From Nitrincola tibetensis (GTDB taxonomy: Bacteria; Pseudomonadota; Gammaproteobacteria; Pseudomonadales; Balneatricaceae), in the NCBI RefSeq assembly GCF_003284585.1, contig NZ_QKRX01000005.1, positions 186,001 through 250,000 of the forward strand: a DNA stretch of 64,000 nt, given 5' to 3'. Positions 1 to 8,290 of the stretch are shown here, in pieces. Position 1 is the first letter of the stretch. Each line of letters starts with the position of its first letter. The notes beneath the pieces were generated by a model. It did not search any database, had not been told where the DNA came from, and worked only from the letters and a program-made list of their open reading frames with translations. A program made the position numbers and the translations under genes.

Positions 1-1352
1 GTGACTTCGAAAAAATGATTAATCAGGTTGAGCAAGATGTTGTCCATTCTTTGCACTTGATCGACGATGCCTTAGAGATTCTTGAGACAGTGTTTGATCG
101 GCAAATGTCTGATGGCTTAAATGAGTTTATGCAGGCCTATCATGATGCAGGCCAGTCACCGCAAGATATTGACCTTATGGCATTAAAGAGCTCGTTTAAG
201 GACACAATGGATGTGTATATTATCAACCGTAATGGGGTTGTTGAGTTTTCAACCATTGAGCAGGATTTAGGTCTAGATTTAACCCAGTGGGCTGATTTTC
301 ATGAGTATTTAGAAGCCATTAGAGAAGAAGGGCTACCTGTCGTCGACCGCATGAGTCGAGAAACACTTACGGGGCTGTTTCGTAAATATGCGTATTATCC
401 GACTCCCGATAAAGAGTGGATATTAGAGTTAGGCATTAAGCCCGAAGTCATCGCTGAGTACATGACAAAACTGGATCCAGTTCAGGTGGGTCGTAGAATT
501 GCGCTAAGCAATGATGTGATTGATAGTATCCGCATTATAGATCGTTTGGGTTGGGAACTCTCTATGTCCAGCCCTGAACAGGTGGATGCCTCAATAATGG
601 ACAAGGCTAACCAAGTAAGGGAAACGCGACAATCTTTAGAGTTCATCAGTTGGAATACGTCGACACGCTACATTTTACAGGAAAATCGTGGGCATATGAT
701 GTCCTTCGGCGCACCTGATCAGGTTATTGAGCTGGTCTACAGCCGTACCCGTCTTATCACTGGAATAGTGACCAATATTTTAGTTACTTTGGCAGGAATT
801 ATCGTGTCATTAGTATTAGGTTATTGGCTTAAAACGGTGGAAGAAGAATTACGAAATCACGCTATATACGATGGATTAACAGGAGTGTTTAATCGTCGCT
901 ATGGTATGAGTCTACTGGAAATTGAAATCAATAAGGCCTCTCGTTTAAATAGCCCTTTGTCCTGCTTATTGATCGATATTGATAATTTTAAGAAAATTAA
1001 CGACTCCTTCGGGCATGATGTTGGTGATCAGGTCTTGAGTAAAGTTGCTAACGAATTGAACCAAACGTTGCGTGCATATGATGTTTTTTTCCGCTACGGA
1101 GGTGAGGAGTTTGTTATCGTTTTCCCTGGGTTGAGCCTAGAAGATGCGGAAATGTGTTCAGATCGTATTCGACAACTCTGCGCCCAGGTAAGCGTTCCGG
1201 TTGGAAAGGATAAAACAATTCAAACGACGTTAAGTGCAGGGTTAGTCTTGTTGAATGCAAATGAAACCAGCAAAGAGCTCTTGAAACGCGCAGATATGGC
1301 CTTATATGAAGCTAAGCAGGGCGGACGAAACTTGATTAAGATTGCCGCATAA
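1..1352 (+). CDS. Diguanylate cyclase, 5' end outside window
   Basis: The reading frame is open from the left edge; the first in-window ATG is at 15, but the codons before it are also open, so the N-terminus is probably missing. What is visible is a mostly helical sensory region, a transmembrane segment at about residues 245-270 (counted from the ATG at 15), and a C-terminal GGDEF domain with an intact GGEEF active site at residues 362-366. GGDEF enzymes condense two GTP into cyclic di-GMP at the inner membrane. The four residues RAYD, five residues before GGEEF, match the RxxD inhibitory I-site, so product feedback inhibition is likely. The signal sensed is unknown. Family call is secure; the true start is not visible. 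Confidence 0.9.
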   Translation, partial: DFEKMINQVEQDVVHSLHLIDDALEILETVFDRQMSDGLNEFMQAYHDAGQSPQDIDLMALKSSFKDTMDVYIINRNGVVEFSTIEQDLGLDLTQWADFHEYLEAIREEGLPVVDRMSRETLTGLFRKYAYYPTPDKEWILELGIKPEVIAEYMTKLDPVQVGRRIALSNDVIDSIRIIDRLGWELSMSSPEQVDASIMDKANQVRETRQSLEFISWNTSTRYILQENRGHMMSFGAPDQVIELVYSRTRLITGIVTNILVTLAGIIVSLVLGYWLKTVEEELRNHAIYDGLTGVFNRRYGMSLLEIEINKASRLNSPLSCLLIDIDNFKKINDSFGHDVGDQVLSKVANELNQTLRAYDVFFRYGGEEFVIVFPGLSLEDAEMCSDRIRQLCAQVSVPVGKDKTIQTTLSAGLVLLNANETSKELLKRADMALYEAKQGGRNLIKIAA

Positions 1353-1424
1353 ACTTAATTCTAGAATACTTGTCCAACCCTATTAGAATTTTCAGAGCTT
1401 GATTAAAAAGCGAAAGGTATCTTT

Positions 1425-1733
1425 ATGAAAAAGAGTCAGTTTTATAAATCCTGTGTAGCGGGTTTGTTGATCATAGGAAGTGCGGCAGTTGCTGATGATG
1501 TTCGCATCGATGAAGCACTAAGATTGGTCGAAACCGGTGTCATCAAGCATTTAGATGAACTAAACGACATTGCCTTGGCTGTACAGCCTGGTTCAATTAA
1601 TGACACAGAATTGGAAACAGAATACGGTCGTTACATTTACAAAGTCGAAATACGTGATGCTATGGGTGTTGAGTGGGATGTTGAGGTCGATGCCATCTCG
1701 GGTGATATTCTGAAGCGCTCGAAGGATGATTGA
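1425..1733 (+). CDS. Secreted PepSY-domain protein
   Basis: A 102-residue protein with a signal peptide (residues 1-23, cleavage after AVA) followed by a single PepSY-like unit in which acidic and hydrophobic residues alternate (the VEIRD and WDVEVDA segments), ending with the usual GDIL turn. PepSY proteins are periplasmic and are thought to inhibit proteases or act as small sensory or chaperone modules; no enzyme activity is expected. It lies about 70 bases after the diguanylate cyclase on the same strand and could be co-transcribed, but no link in function can be shown. It ends 3 bases from the convergent phhB gene. Start ATG at 1425 is preceded by GAAAGG. Confidence 0.8.
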   Translation: MKKSQFYKSCVAGLLIIGSAAVADDVRIDEALRLVETGVIKHLDELNDIALAVQPGSINDTELETEYGRYIYKVEIRDAMGVEWDVEVDAISGDILKRSKDD

Positions 1734-1736
1734 ATC

Positions 1737-2072
1737 TTAATTTTGGCTATAGATACGATCCGTCTCCGCAGCACATAAAAAATCGCCCACTTGAACACCT
1801 TGAATCTTGTGGGTATACCAAACAACAATGACCTTCCCCCAGGCTGTGTATAAGTCCGGGTGATGGCCGATTTTTTCAGCGAATTCTCCAACTTGATTGG
1901 TAAAATGAAGTGCGCTGGCAAAATCAGGAAAGGGGAATTGGCGTTGTAGCTTTAGCCTTTCCTGATTTTCATCAATCAATGACCAGCCAATTAAGGCTTT
2001 TAGTTCGTGCTCAGCTTCCTCTTGGCTAAGACGTTTTGCATCGGGCCGACAGTAGTCGCAAGCGTTTGACAT
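1737..2072 (-). CDS. phhB: Pterin-4a-carbinolamine dehydratase
   Basis: A 111-residue protein of the PCD/DCoH family. It dehydrates 4a-hydroxytetrahydrobiopterin, recycling the cofactor of phenylalanine hydroxylase. The signature histidines are visible in the GHHPDL motif near residue 70, followed by the W-x-K-V-x-V-x-x-x-TH strand that carries the third catalytic histidine. Length is normal for the family. No phenylalanine hydroxylase (phhA) gene is next to it, so here it is an orphan; such stand-alone copies may serve phhA elsewhere or molybdopterin metabolism. The start ATG (2072) gives the typical short leader before the conserved core. Confidence 0.93.
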   Translation of the reverse strand: MSNACDYCRPDAKRLSQEEAEHELKALIGWSLIDENQERLKLQRQFPFPDFASALHFTNQVGEFAEKIGHHPDLYTAWGKVIVVWYTHKIQGVQVGDFLCAAETDRIYSQN

Positions 2073-2131
2073 GTGAGCCTCTCGTGGGTGCTGGTTGTGG
2101 TCGCAGGTGTACAGTTCCTTTCAAGTGTTGC

Positions 2132-3508
2132 TTAATTATTTTGAAAATCAAGGGAACGAGTGAAAAAGGACGTATTTAATTGCCGACTCATTCCATGTCC
2201 TTCAACCAGAAAGCCGACTTCAGATCGTGGTGAGCTGATTTGATTAGAACACACTCGATAGGCGACCCACTGTGCATTTTGGTCTGTTAAGTCCAATTTT
2301 GTGGGGCCAAAAAGCTCAAATACGTTGGGCTCTGTCAGGCGAATACTGACGTTGCGCAAATCGGGATGAAAACGCTCAACCTTTACATTGTAAAGATTAC
2401 AGAAGGTGTGCTCATCCAGCTGCATGAATAAGGGGCCTCGATCACGGGCAATATCGACACGTAGGCTTTCTTTTGCAGCAAACCCAAACAGAACCGCACC
2501 CATTGCAATCAACATAACACAGCCATAACCCAGTAACCTAAGTCGAATCATAGGTGACGGTTGTTTTTGCAGTTGGGCCTCTGATGCAAAACGAATAAGT
2601 CCTTTAGGGCGATCCAAGGTTTGCATGACGGTATCACAGGCGTCAACGCAAGCTGCACAATCGATGCAGGCTGCTTGTAACCCTTCACGAATATCAATAC
2701 CTGTTGGACAAACCTGCACACAGATCCCACAGTCAACACAGTCACCAATGGGTTGTTTTAGCGCTTCAGCTTGACGGCGTTTGCCTCTAGGTTCCCCTCG
2801 TTCGACATCATAGGTGACAGTTCGCGTGTGTTGATCAAACATTACTGCCTGAAAACGTGAGTAAGGGCAGGCATGCAAACAAATTTTTTCACGGACTAAG
2901 CCTGCATTCAAATAGGTTAAGGTTGCCATGATGACCAACCAGCCTAAGGTGGTTGACGATTGAAACACCTCTAGGCTGACTAAATCACGAATAGGAATAA
3001 AGTAACCTGTGAAGGTGATAGCGGTTAGGCTAGCGACACCTATCCATAGCAGATGCTTAGCGACACGCCTGAAGATGTCTTTAGGTGTTAACACTCGTTT
3101 CTCGCGGCGTGAGCGCTGCTGAGCGGATCCTTCTATCCAATCTTCGATCCGAATAAAAATCCAGGTCCAGATGCTTTGTGGGCAGGCAAATCCACACCAA
3201 ACTCGTCCCCATGCGACGGCGGCGAAGAAAAGTAAACTGGCACCCGCAATCATGACCCCCGCTAATAAAGGCAAGTCATGCCAAGATAGTTGAATGCCAA
3301 AAAAAAGTATCTGGCGCTGCTCAAACGAAAAGAGTAGCAATGGCGTGCCTTCCCACTCTAACCAGACGACTAAAAAAAACAGCACAATTAATGGCCAGCT
3401 GGTCATGCGCCGCAAATTCTGAAAATACCCTTGCGTTAAGCGCACATGAAACTTACCGTCCTGTGCATAGCTGGGTGTATTGACTTGAACATGGTTGATT
3501 TTATCCAT
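2132..3508 (-). CDS. ccoG: Cytochrome c oxidase accessory protein CcoG (RdxA/FixG family)
   Basis: A 458-residue integral membrane iron-sulfur protein. CcoG helps deliver copper to cbb3-type cytochrome oxidase, apparently as a Cu(II) reductase. Visible features: transmembrane helices near residues 35-55, 75-95, 155-175, 185-200 and 335-355; a CGFACPQ motif near residue 100; two ferredoxin-type 4Fe-4S clusters (CxxCxxCxxxCP and the following CxxCxxCxxxC) at about residues 256-295; and a C-terminal periplasmic IgG-like domain. The gene is usually beside ccoNOPQ or ccoHIS, but neither is in this window. It is divergent from the MocR-type regulator. Function by homology is secure. Confidence 0.93.
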   Translation of the reverse strand: MDKINHVQVNTPSYAQDGKFHVRLTQGYFQNLRRMTSWPLIVLFFLVVWLEWEGTPLLLFSFEQRQILFFGIQLSWHDLPLLAGVMIAGASLLFFAAVAWGRVWCGFACPQSIWTWIFIRIEDWIEGSAQQRSRREKRVLTPKDIFRRVAKHLLWIGVASLTAITFTGYFIPIRDLVSLEVFQSSTTLGWLVIMATLTYLNAGLVREKICLHACPYSRFQAVMFDQHTRTVTYDVERGEPRGKRRQAEALKQPIGDCVDCGICVQVCPTGIDIREGLQAACIDCAACVDACDTVMQTLDRPKGLIRFASEAQLQKQPSPMIRLRLLGYGCVMLIAMGAVLFGFAAKESLRVDIARDRGPLFMQLDEHTFCNLYNVKVERFHPDLRNVSIRLTEPNVFELFGPTKLDLTDQNAQWVAYRVCSNQISSPRSEVGFLVEGHGMSRQLNTSFFTRSLDFQNN

Positions 3509-3570
3509 GACGGCGCATCCGAACAGTTTAATTGGATGCAGAATACACTTGCCTATCTGTTCATATCAGG

Positions 3571-3592
3571 TATAAATAAATTAATATTTATA
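3571..3592. promoter_or_regulatory. Inverted repeat in ccoG / mocR intergenic region, candidate operator
   Basis: The half sites TATAAATA and TATTTATA are perfect inverted copies separated by 6 bases, ending 22 bases before the preferred GTG start of the regulator. The position between two divergent genes suits an operator or an AT-rich promoter. MocR proteins often bind their own promoter, so autoregulation is possible, but the arms are pure A/T and could be chance. Confidence 0.3.
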
Positions 3593-3614
3593 GGTACAGA
3601 TGAGGGGCTTGTCC

Positions 3615-5030
3615 GTGTCACGTTCTCCTTTGCGGTATCGTTATCAACAAGTCGAGGCTTGGTTGTTTGAAGGGATTGAACAGAAGCGCTGGCGCTTGGG
3701 AGAAAAGCTGCCCTCTATTCGTCGTTTATGCCAACTTCATCAGGTGTCTAAAGCCACCGTGTTGCATGCGCTGACCCATTTAGAAGCGCAAGGGTGGATA
3801 GAGGCGCGACCTAAGTCCGGGTATTTTGTCACCTATCAAGTCAACCCTCCCAAGGCTGTTCAGTCTAATAACACAATTGACGCACCACGTTTGGCAACTC
3901 TGAGCGATCTCTTTCTCGATATTATGCAGCGCAGTGCGGCATTTGATCTATTGCCTTCCAGCTTAACGCTGGAGGAGTCGCCGGGAATTCGCACCTTGAA
4001 TCGCTCAATCGCGCGTGCGCTGCGCCAGCAAAAGACTCAGGAGAGCCAATATTATGACTCGCCAGCGGGTGATGCGTCGTTGCGATCTCAATTGTCGATT
4101 CATCAAGCAAGGCGGGGTTGGCAGGTGGGATGTGATCAACTCTGTATCACCTCTGGGACTCAGCATGGTTTATTTTTAGCCTTGATGGCCAGTTGTCAGC
4201 GTGGCGATATTGTGGCAGTTGAGTCTCCTGGCTTTTATGGTGTTTTGCAATTGCTAGAGTCGTTAGGGTTGCAAGTTATAGAAGTGCCAAGTTCCGCAAG
4301 TCATGGTATGGATATGGAGGTGTTAGAGACGATGTTACAACGCTGGCCAATCCGAGCCTGTGTTGTCTCTCCATCCTTTTCGACACCCAGTGGTGCGCTG
4401 ATGCCCATCGATAGACAACGTCGACTGTTAGACTTAGCAGAGAGTCATGATGTTGTTGTCATTGAAGATGATATCTACTCCGACACGGCACTGGGTGAGA
4501 TTCCAGCCCCCTTAAAAGCCTTAGATACGACAGAGCGTGTGATTTTATGCAGCTCTTTTTCAAAAAGTTTATCGCGTGATTTACGAGTAGGCTGGGTCTG
4601 CGGAGGGCGTTGGCATCAACAAATACAACAGCTCAAGGTTGTGACACAGTTGGCCAACAGTCGTTTTTTGCAACAAGGTATCGCACATTTCATGGCAGAG
4701 GGCGGGTTTGCCGCTCACCTTCGACGACAGCGTCAAGTCTTGCAAGGACGGCGAGATCAATTAATAACCTCTTTAAACGATTGGCCTATTCAGCCGATGA
4801 CCTTAAGCCGTCCCTTAGGCGGATTATCAATCTGGTTAGAGTTACCAGAAACAGTGAATACCCTTAATGCCTATTCGGATGCTTTGCGTCAGGGAATCGT
4901 GATCACACCTGGACCGTTATTTTCTATATCGGGACGTTATACAAATTGTTTACGATTAAGTTTTGCCCATCCTTGGAATGAACAGCGCCTACAAGCACTC
5001 GCGCAATTGAAAACCCTATTGTTCGAATGA
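3615..5030 (+). CDS. MocR-type regulator (GntR HTH fused to class I aminotransferase fold)
   Basis: About 471 residues. An N-terminal winged-helix GntR domain (about residues 5-75, with LPSIRRLCQLHQVSKATV as recognition region) is joined to a fold-type I aminotransferase domain. The PLP-binding lysine is visible in the SSFSKSLSRDLR motif (about Lys317), and the cofactor-contacting D and Y are in the IEDDIYSD motif. Such proteins are PLP-responsive transcription regulators rather than transaminases. I prefer the GTG at 3615 because GAGGGG at 3602-3607 is a good ribosome site for it; the ATG at 3600 is a longer in-frame option. The stop region overlaps an alternative upstream start of the next gene, suggesting an operon. 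The target is unknown; it resembles the YjiR subgroup more than PdxR. Confidence 0.9.
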   Translation: MSRSPLRYRYQQVEAWLFEGIEQKRWRLGEKLPSIRRLCQLHQVSKATVLHALTHLEAQGWIEARPKSGYFVTYQVNPPKAVQSNNTIDAPRLATLSDLFLDIMQRSAAFDLLPSSLTLEESPGIRTLNRSIARALRQQKTQESQYYDSPAGDASLRSQLSIHQARRGWQVGCDQLCITSGTQHGLFLALMASCQRGDIVAVESPGFYGVLQLLESLGLQVIEVPSSASHGMDMEVLETMLQRWPIRACVVSPSFSTPSGALMPIDRQRRLLDLAESHDVVVIEDDIYSDTALGEIPAPLKALDTTERVILCSSFSKSLSRDLRVGWVCGGRWHQQIQQLKVVTQLANSRFLQQGIAHFMAEGGFAAHLRRQRQVLQGRRDQLITSLNDWPIQPMTLSRPLGGLSIWLELPETVNTLNAYSDALRQGIVITPGPLFSISGRYTNCLRLSFAHPWNEQRLQALAQLKTLLFE

Positions 5031-5062
5031 GCGTCTTCGTTAGGCGAAAGAAAGAGGTTGTC

Positions 5063-5377
5063 ATGTCGTCAGAGACCTTAAAACACATGATTTGGCAGGT
5101 GGTGTATTCTATACCTGAGGGGGAGGTGATGAGCTATGGTCAGATTGCAAAACTCTGTGGCTACCCAGGTTATGCACGTTATGTGGGCACGGTTTTAAAG
5201 CAATTACCGGAAGACTCGCAATTGCCTTGGCACCGAGTGATCAACGCTCAAGGACGACTGTCCTTTCCTCAAGATTCATCTAGTTTTGATCGGCAAAAAA
5301 CTCTATTAGAAGCCGAAGGTTGGTGTTTGGACGGAAATAAAGTGCGTCGTGCTAGAGGGGCAAGTGAAGCGGTGTGA
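5063..5377 (+). CDS. Alkyltransferase-like protein (ATL), non-catalytic MGMT homologue
   Basis: About 104 residues, matching the C-terminal DNA-binding domain of O6-alkylguanine-DNA alkyltransferase. The active-site PCHRV of true MGMT is replaced by PWHRV (Trp about residue 56), the hallmark of ATL proteins. These bind O6-alkylguanine without repairing it and hand the lesion to nucleotide excision repair. The YxxIAKLCGYPGYARYVG segment is the helix-turn-helix with its arginine finger. An ATG at 5063 with AAAGAGG at 5051-5057 is the best start; an in-frame ATG at 5027 overlaps the preceding regulator by 4 bases. Co-transcription with the MocR gene is likely. Confidence 0.9.
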   Translation: MSSETLKHMIWQVVYSIPEGEVMSYGQIAKLCGYPGYARYVGTVLKQLPEDSQLPWHRVINAQGRLSFPQDSSSFDRQKTLLEAEGWCLDGNKVRRARGASEAV

Positions 5378-5382
5378 CCTCG

Positions 5383-5417
5383 TTCATCTTGGCTTAAATG
5401 CTATTAGCCAAGATGAA
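5383..5417. terminator. Bidirectional hairpin between converging genes
   Basis: TTCATCTTGGCT and its perfect complement AGCCAAGATGAA enclose an 11-base loop between two convergent stop codons. There is no long T-run, so strength is uncertain, but position and stem suit a shared terminator. Confidence 0.65.
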
Positions 5418-5421
5418 TACA

Positions 5422-6240
5422 CTACCGAATCATAAACGAAAATAAATCAATGCTGGGGGGAACGTCAGAGCTGACTTTACCTGAGGTCCGCATATCCTCA
5501 AGTGATTTGTCTTGGCGTATCCAGCCCTTTTCTTGTGCGAAGGCATCTCCGTAGCCTGGGAGGAGGATACGATAATCAAGCAGGTGCCGCCATACACGAT
5601 AATCAGGATCATGTTGTAAAAGACGTGTGACACAGTTATGCATCACCGTGTTGTAAAATGCAGGGCGGGTTTCTAAGTCGAGTACCTCCATCATAATGCC
5701 ATGAAACAAATAGTGCTGCTGCTCTTTAGGTAGGGTCAGTTCGTAAAGATAAACCTGCTCTTGACGAACATGGCTGCGAAGGCCTATGACATCTTCTTCT
5801 GTCCCGAGCACAACCATGCGATGATACTGTTGGAATAGACCTTTCAGTGGGCTATAGCCTTGGTCTGGGCGTAACCTGGCCTCGATTGAAACCACTAAAA
5901 ACTGCGGCTCAGTGTCCGCTTCAGGGTTCCAAAACTCGAAGCTAAGAAAGGCGTGTGCCATGCCATATTCTGCAAAATGCGAGAGCCCAAGCCAAACGCG
6001 TTGAAGGTGCTTAAGATCGTAGCTTCCATTTACGTAAGCGGTATCGACTGGGGCTCCGCTTGCATCATAGCGAAAATCACGAATATTGCTGATAGCATAG
6101 CGGGTGTCGTGCAACTCAACACTTGGCAAGCGCGTTTGCAGAGGATGCCAGTTGCCCTCATGTGTGGGTTGTTGAAAACCTAACCATGCGATTAGCATGA
6201 TTGGGATTAAGACGAATAACCATTTGATAGTTCGGGCCAA
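5422..6240 (-). CDS. DUF4105 family membrane-anchored periplasmic protein
   Basis: A 272-residue protein with an N-terminal transmembrane anchor or uncleaved signal (residues 6-23), followed by a periplasmic domain resembling DUF4105 (Lnb-type N-terminal domain). A conserved-looking NCVTRLL motif lies near residue 205, where the family has an Asn-Cys core and a preceding histidine; this resembles a cysteine-hydrolase active site, but activity is not established. It lies 109 bases downstream of the DUF3422 gene on the same strand, so the two may be co-expressed. Family assignment is from memory of the pattern; a search would confirm it. Confidence 0.75.
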   Translation of the reverse strand: MARTIKWLFVLIPIMLIAWLGFQQPTHEGNWHPLQTRLPSVELHDTRYAISNIRDFRYDASGAPVDTAYVNGSYDLKHLQRVWLGLSHFAEYGMAHAFLSFEFWNPEADTEPQFLVVSIEARLRPDQGYSPLKGLFQQYHRMVVLGTEEDVIGLRSHVRQEQVYLYELTLPKEQQHYLFHGIMMEVLDLETRPAFYNTVMHNCVTRLLQHDPDYRVWRHLLDYRILLPGYGDAFAQEKGWIRQDKSLEDMRTSGKVSSDVPPSIDLFSFMIR

Positions 6241-6349
6241 CAGGACACCTGATTTTAATGAGATCGATTAGACCAAGAGTAATCTACAGAGTGAGTTCAA
6301 CACAATACCAAGAGTCTATCCGCCTGACCTGATTACAAAAGGCTGAGAC

Positions 6350-7633
6350 TCATTTACTGTGATGACCTTTGACCCGTCGACTCAGCCAGCTTAATAAGAC
6401 AACCACACCCGACACTAACACAGGCACGCTGATGGCTTGCCAAAATGCCAAATTAATCTGTGGAAACCAATAGGCTAGGGCATCTAACATTTTATGGCCC
6501 ACTTGTATTGCATAATAACTAATGGCGACTAATGAAAGGCCTTCCACCATTTGTTGCATTTTCAATTGTAACTTGGCCTTTTGCTCCATTGAGAGCAGTA
6601 GTTGTTGGTTCTGTTGCTCCAGCTTTAGGTTGATGCGAGTCCGAAGCAATTCGGTGGAGCGACCCAGTCGCCCCGATAAGCTATTTTGCCGCAATTGAAC
6701 GGATTCACTGGTACGAAAAGCGGGCGTGAGGCGTCGTGCAGTGAAGTCCTGCAGAGAGAGTTGATCATCAATCGCCTGTTCCTCCAGCGCCTTTAAGCGG
6801 TCCAGCGTGAGTTGGTAATAGGCCGCCGTTGCTTGCAAGCGCGAGTTGTTTTCAGCAATTAACCGTTCAGTCGCGGCCGCCAGTTGGATAATCTCATTGA
6901 GTAATTGTTCATCATTGTGTGGTTCTTGTTCAATCCGTTGCGTTAATATTGCGAGATCTTGCTCTAACTGGTTGAGCTTCAGTAAGCTTTGTCGTGACAC
7001 AGGCCAGCCCAGTAACGACAGTTTTCGGTAGTTTCCTAAATCAAACAATTGCTGGGCTAAGCGTCCCAGTGCTGAGGCAGATAACCCCTTATTGATGAGC
7101 AGCATACGGCCTGCGCCCTCAGCGTGTTTCTGAAAGTCGGTCCAGATTCGTGCTTTGCCCGCGGCCAAATGACTGCTAATACAGTTCTCGGGATTAAATA
7201 ACATGGCGATTTCTGCATCAGGCAGACTTTGTTCTTCGGGGAGGACTGTTAACTGTATGATCCGAAAGATTTGACCGGGAATATCGTTAAACCAATCTCG
7301 TGCAGGTAAGAAGTCTAATGGATCATCAAACCAGGGTTGATTCGCTCCAGTACGAATAAAGGTATAGCTAGAAAACTCACCGTGACGCTCCCAGCGCAGC
7401 CATTGGCCATAGAGTGGCAGGGTTATATCTTGCGCTGTGTCAGCAAGGACTTGGCCCAGTTGTGTTGAGAGTTGTTGCATTAACTGTAACTCCAACGTGC
7501 GGGAGGAGGGATCGACTGTTAAGGTAAAGTGGCAGAGGCTGCAGGGAGTGTTGATGGGCGGGAAAGTCCGTTGTTGAAGCTCTTTATCTAGGACATCTCG
7601 TAATGGGTGGCTGCGACTCGATAGACTTTCCAT
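6350..7633 (-). CDS. DUF3422 family membrane-anchored protein
   Basis: A 427-residue protein with the family layout: a conserved start containing HPLRDVLDKELQQRTFPP, a large soluble alpha/beta region, a coiled-coil section (about residues 215-285), then two C-terminal transmembrane helices (about 375-392 and 398-420) ending in a basic tail. The family is widespread in proteobacteria and has no proven function. Length is normal and no frameshift is seen. It is followed on the same strand by the DUF4105 gene. Confidence 0.85.
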   Translation of the reverse strand: MESLSSRSHPLRDVLDKELQQRTFPPINTPCSLCHFTLTVDPSSRTLELQLMQQLSTQLGQVLADTAQDITLPLYGQWLRWERHGEFSSYTFIRTGANQPWFDDPLDFLPARDWFNDIPGQIFRIIQLTVLPEEQSLPDAEIAMLFNPENCISSHLAAGKARIWTDFQKHAEGAGRMLLINKGLSASALGRLAQQLFDLGNYRKLSLLGWPVSRQSLLKLNQLEQDLAILTQRIEQEPHNDEQLLNEIIQLAAATERLIAENNSRLQATAAYYQLTLDRLKALEEQAIDDQLSLQDFTARRLTPAFRTSESVQLRQNSLSGRLGRSTELLRTRINLKLEQQNQQLLLSMEQKAKLQLKMQQMVEGLSLVAISYYAIQVGHKMLDALAYWFPQINLAFWQAISVPVLVSGVVVLLSWLSRRVKGHHSK

Positions 7634-7891
7634 TGTTTCCCTCTCCGTGTTTAATCGGATTTAAAGCTGTGTTAATTGTTTGAAGTATTTGCAGTTTGTG
7701 TGCCAGCCGACTTGAATCTACTAAGACTAGTGCAAATTGATGACAAATTATTAAAATCGCGTCCAATGTGTGTATTCAGGTGTGGAAAGATTTATCAATC
7801 AAATCCTTCATTAGCACTTTACTCATAATATTTGCTTGTTTTTGGTGCATTGAGACGTCGATCGAGTGATAGGGTATAATCAATCGCCCTC

Positions 7892-7972
7892 TTACAATTT
7901 GAACTCTTTCATAATTCGACAGACTTCAAAGCCATCCATATTGGGCATGATGGCGTCTAACAGTAGGGTGTT
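7892..7972 (-). pseudogene. Receiver-domain remnant of a response regulator
   Basis: Read on the minus strand, this segment encodes about 26 residues containing LLLDAIMPNMDGFEVC. This is the phospho-acceptor aspartate strand, the MPxMDG loop and the following helix of a CheY-type receiver domain. The frame is bounded by stops on both sides and no start, beta-1 strand or later conserved Thr/Lys can be found in any frame nearby. It therefore looks like a relic of a deleted or decayed regulator gene. Confidence 0.7.
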
Positions 7973-8100
7973 TTAAATTAATCATGCTTATCTGTACAAC
8001 CTAGACGCACAATCCCTCATTTGGGTTCTGTTTAAAATAAGTCCTCACCAAAACCAGTTTGGATTCATTTGCTTGTATCGAGTCAATATAAATTTAGATC

Positions 8101-8211
8101 ATGACTTGGCTCTTGCAAGATAAAAATAAACGTCTTAGTATAATTGCTGGTGGTACTTCATCTAACTATTTAAATTGGCTTAGTGAACTCTACCAATCAC
8201 CATCGGAGTAA
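8101..8211 (+). CDS. Small ORF, 36 codons, doubtful
   Basis: An ATG at 8101 opens a 36-residue frame in the decayed region, ending about 80 bases before the lipoprotein gene. No ribosome-binding site, signal or known motif is seen. It could be a fragment of a longer lost gene or chance. Confidence 0.15.
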   Translation: MTWLLQDKNKRLSIIAGGTSSNYLNWLSELYQSPSE

Positions 8212-8290
8212 TAGGTGATTTTAAATAGACATTACATGGACAAGGATAGGGTGTAACTCATATGTTATCTGCTCAAATTCAATCAGTATC

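Larger units (their letters stand above)
7634..8290. other. Gene-poor, apparently decayed stretch
   Basis: No intact gene is visible over about 650 A/T-rich bases. It contains a response-regulator receiver fragment on the minus strand (7892-7972) and a 36-codon ORF of doubtful status (8101-8211). The rest has short, stop-interrupted frames on both strands. I read it as the remains of degraded genes plus the upstream region of the following lipoprotein. Confidence 0.6.
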
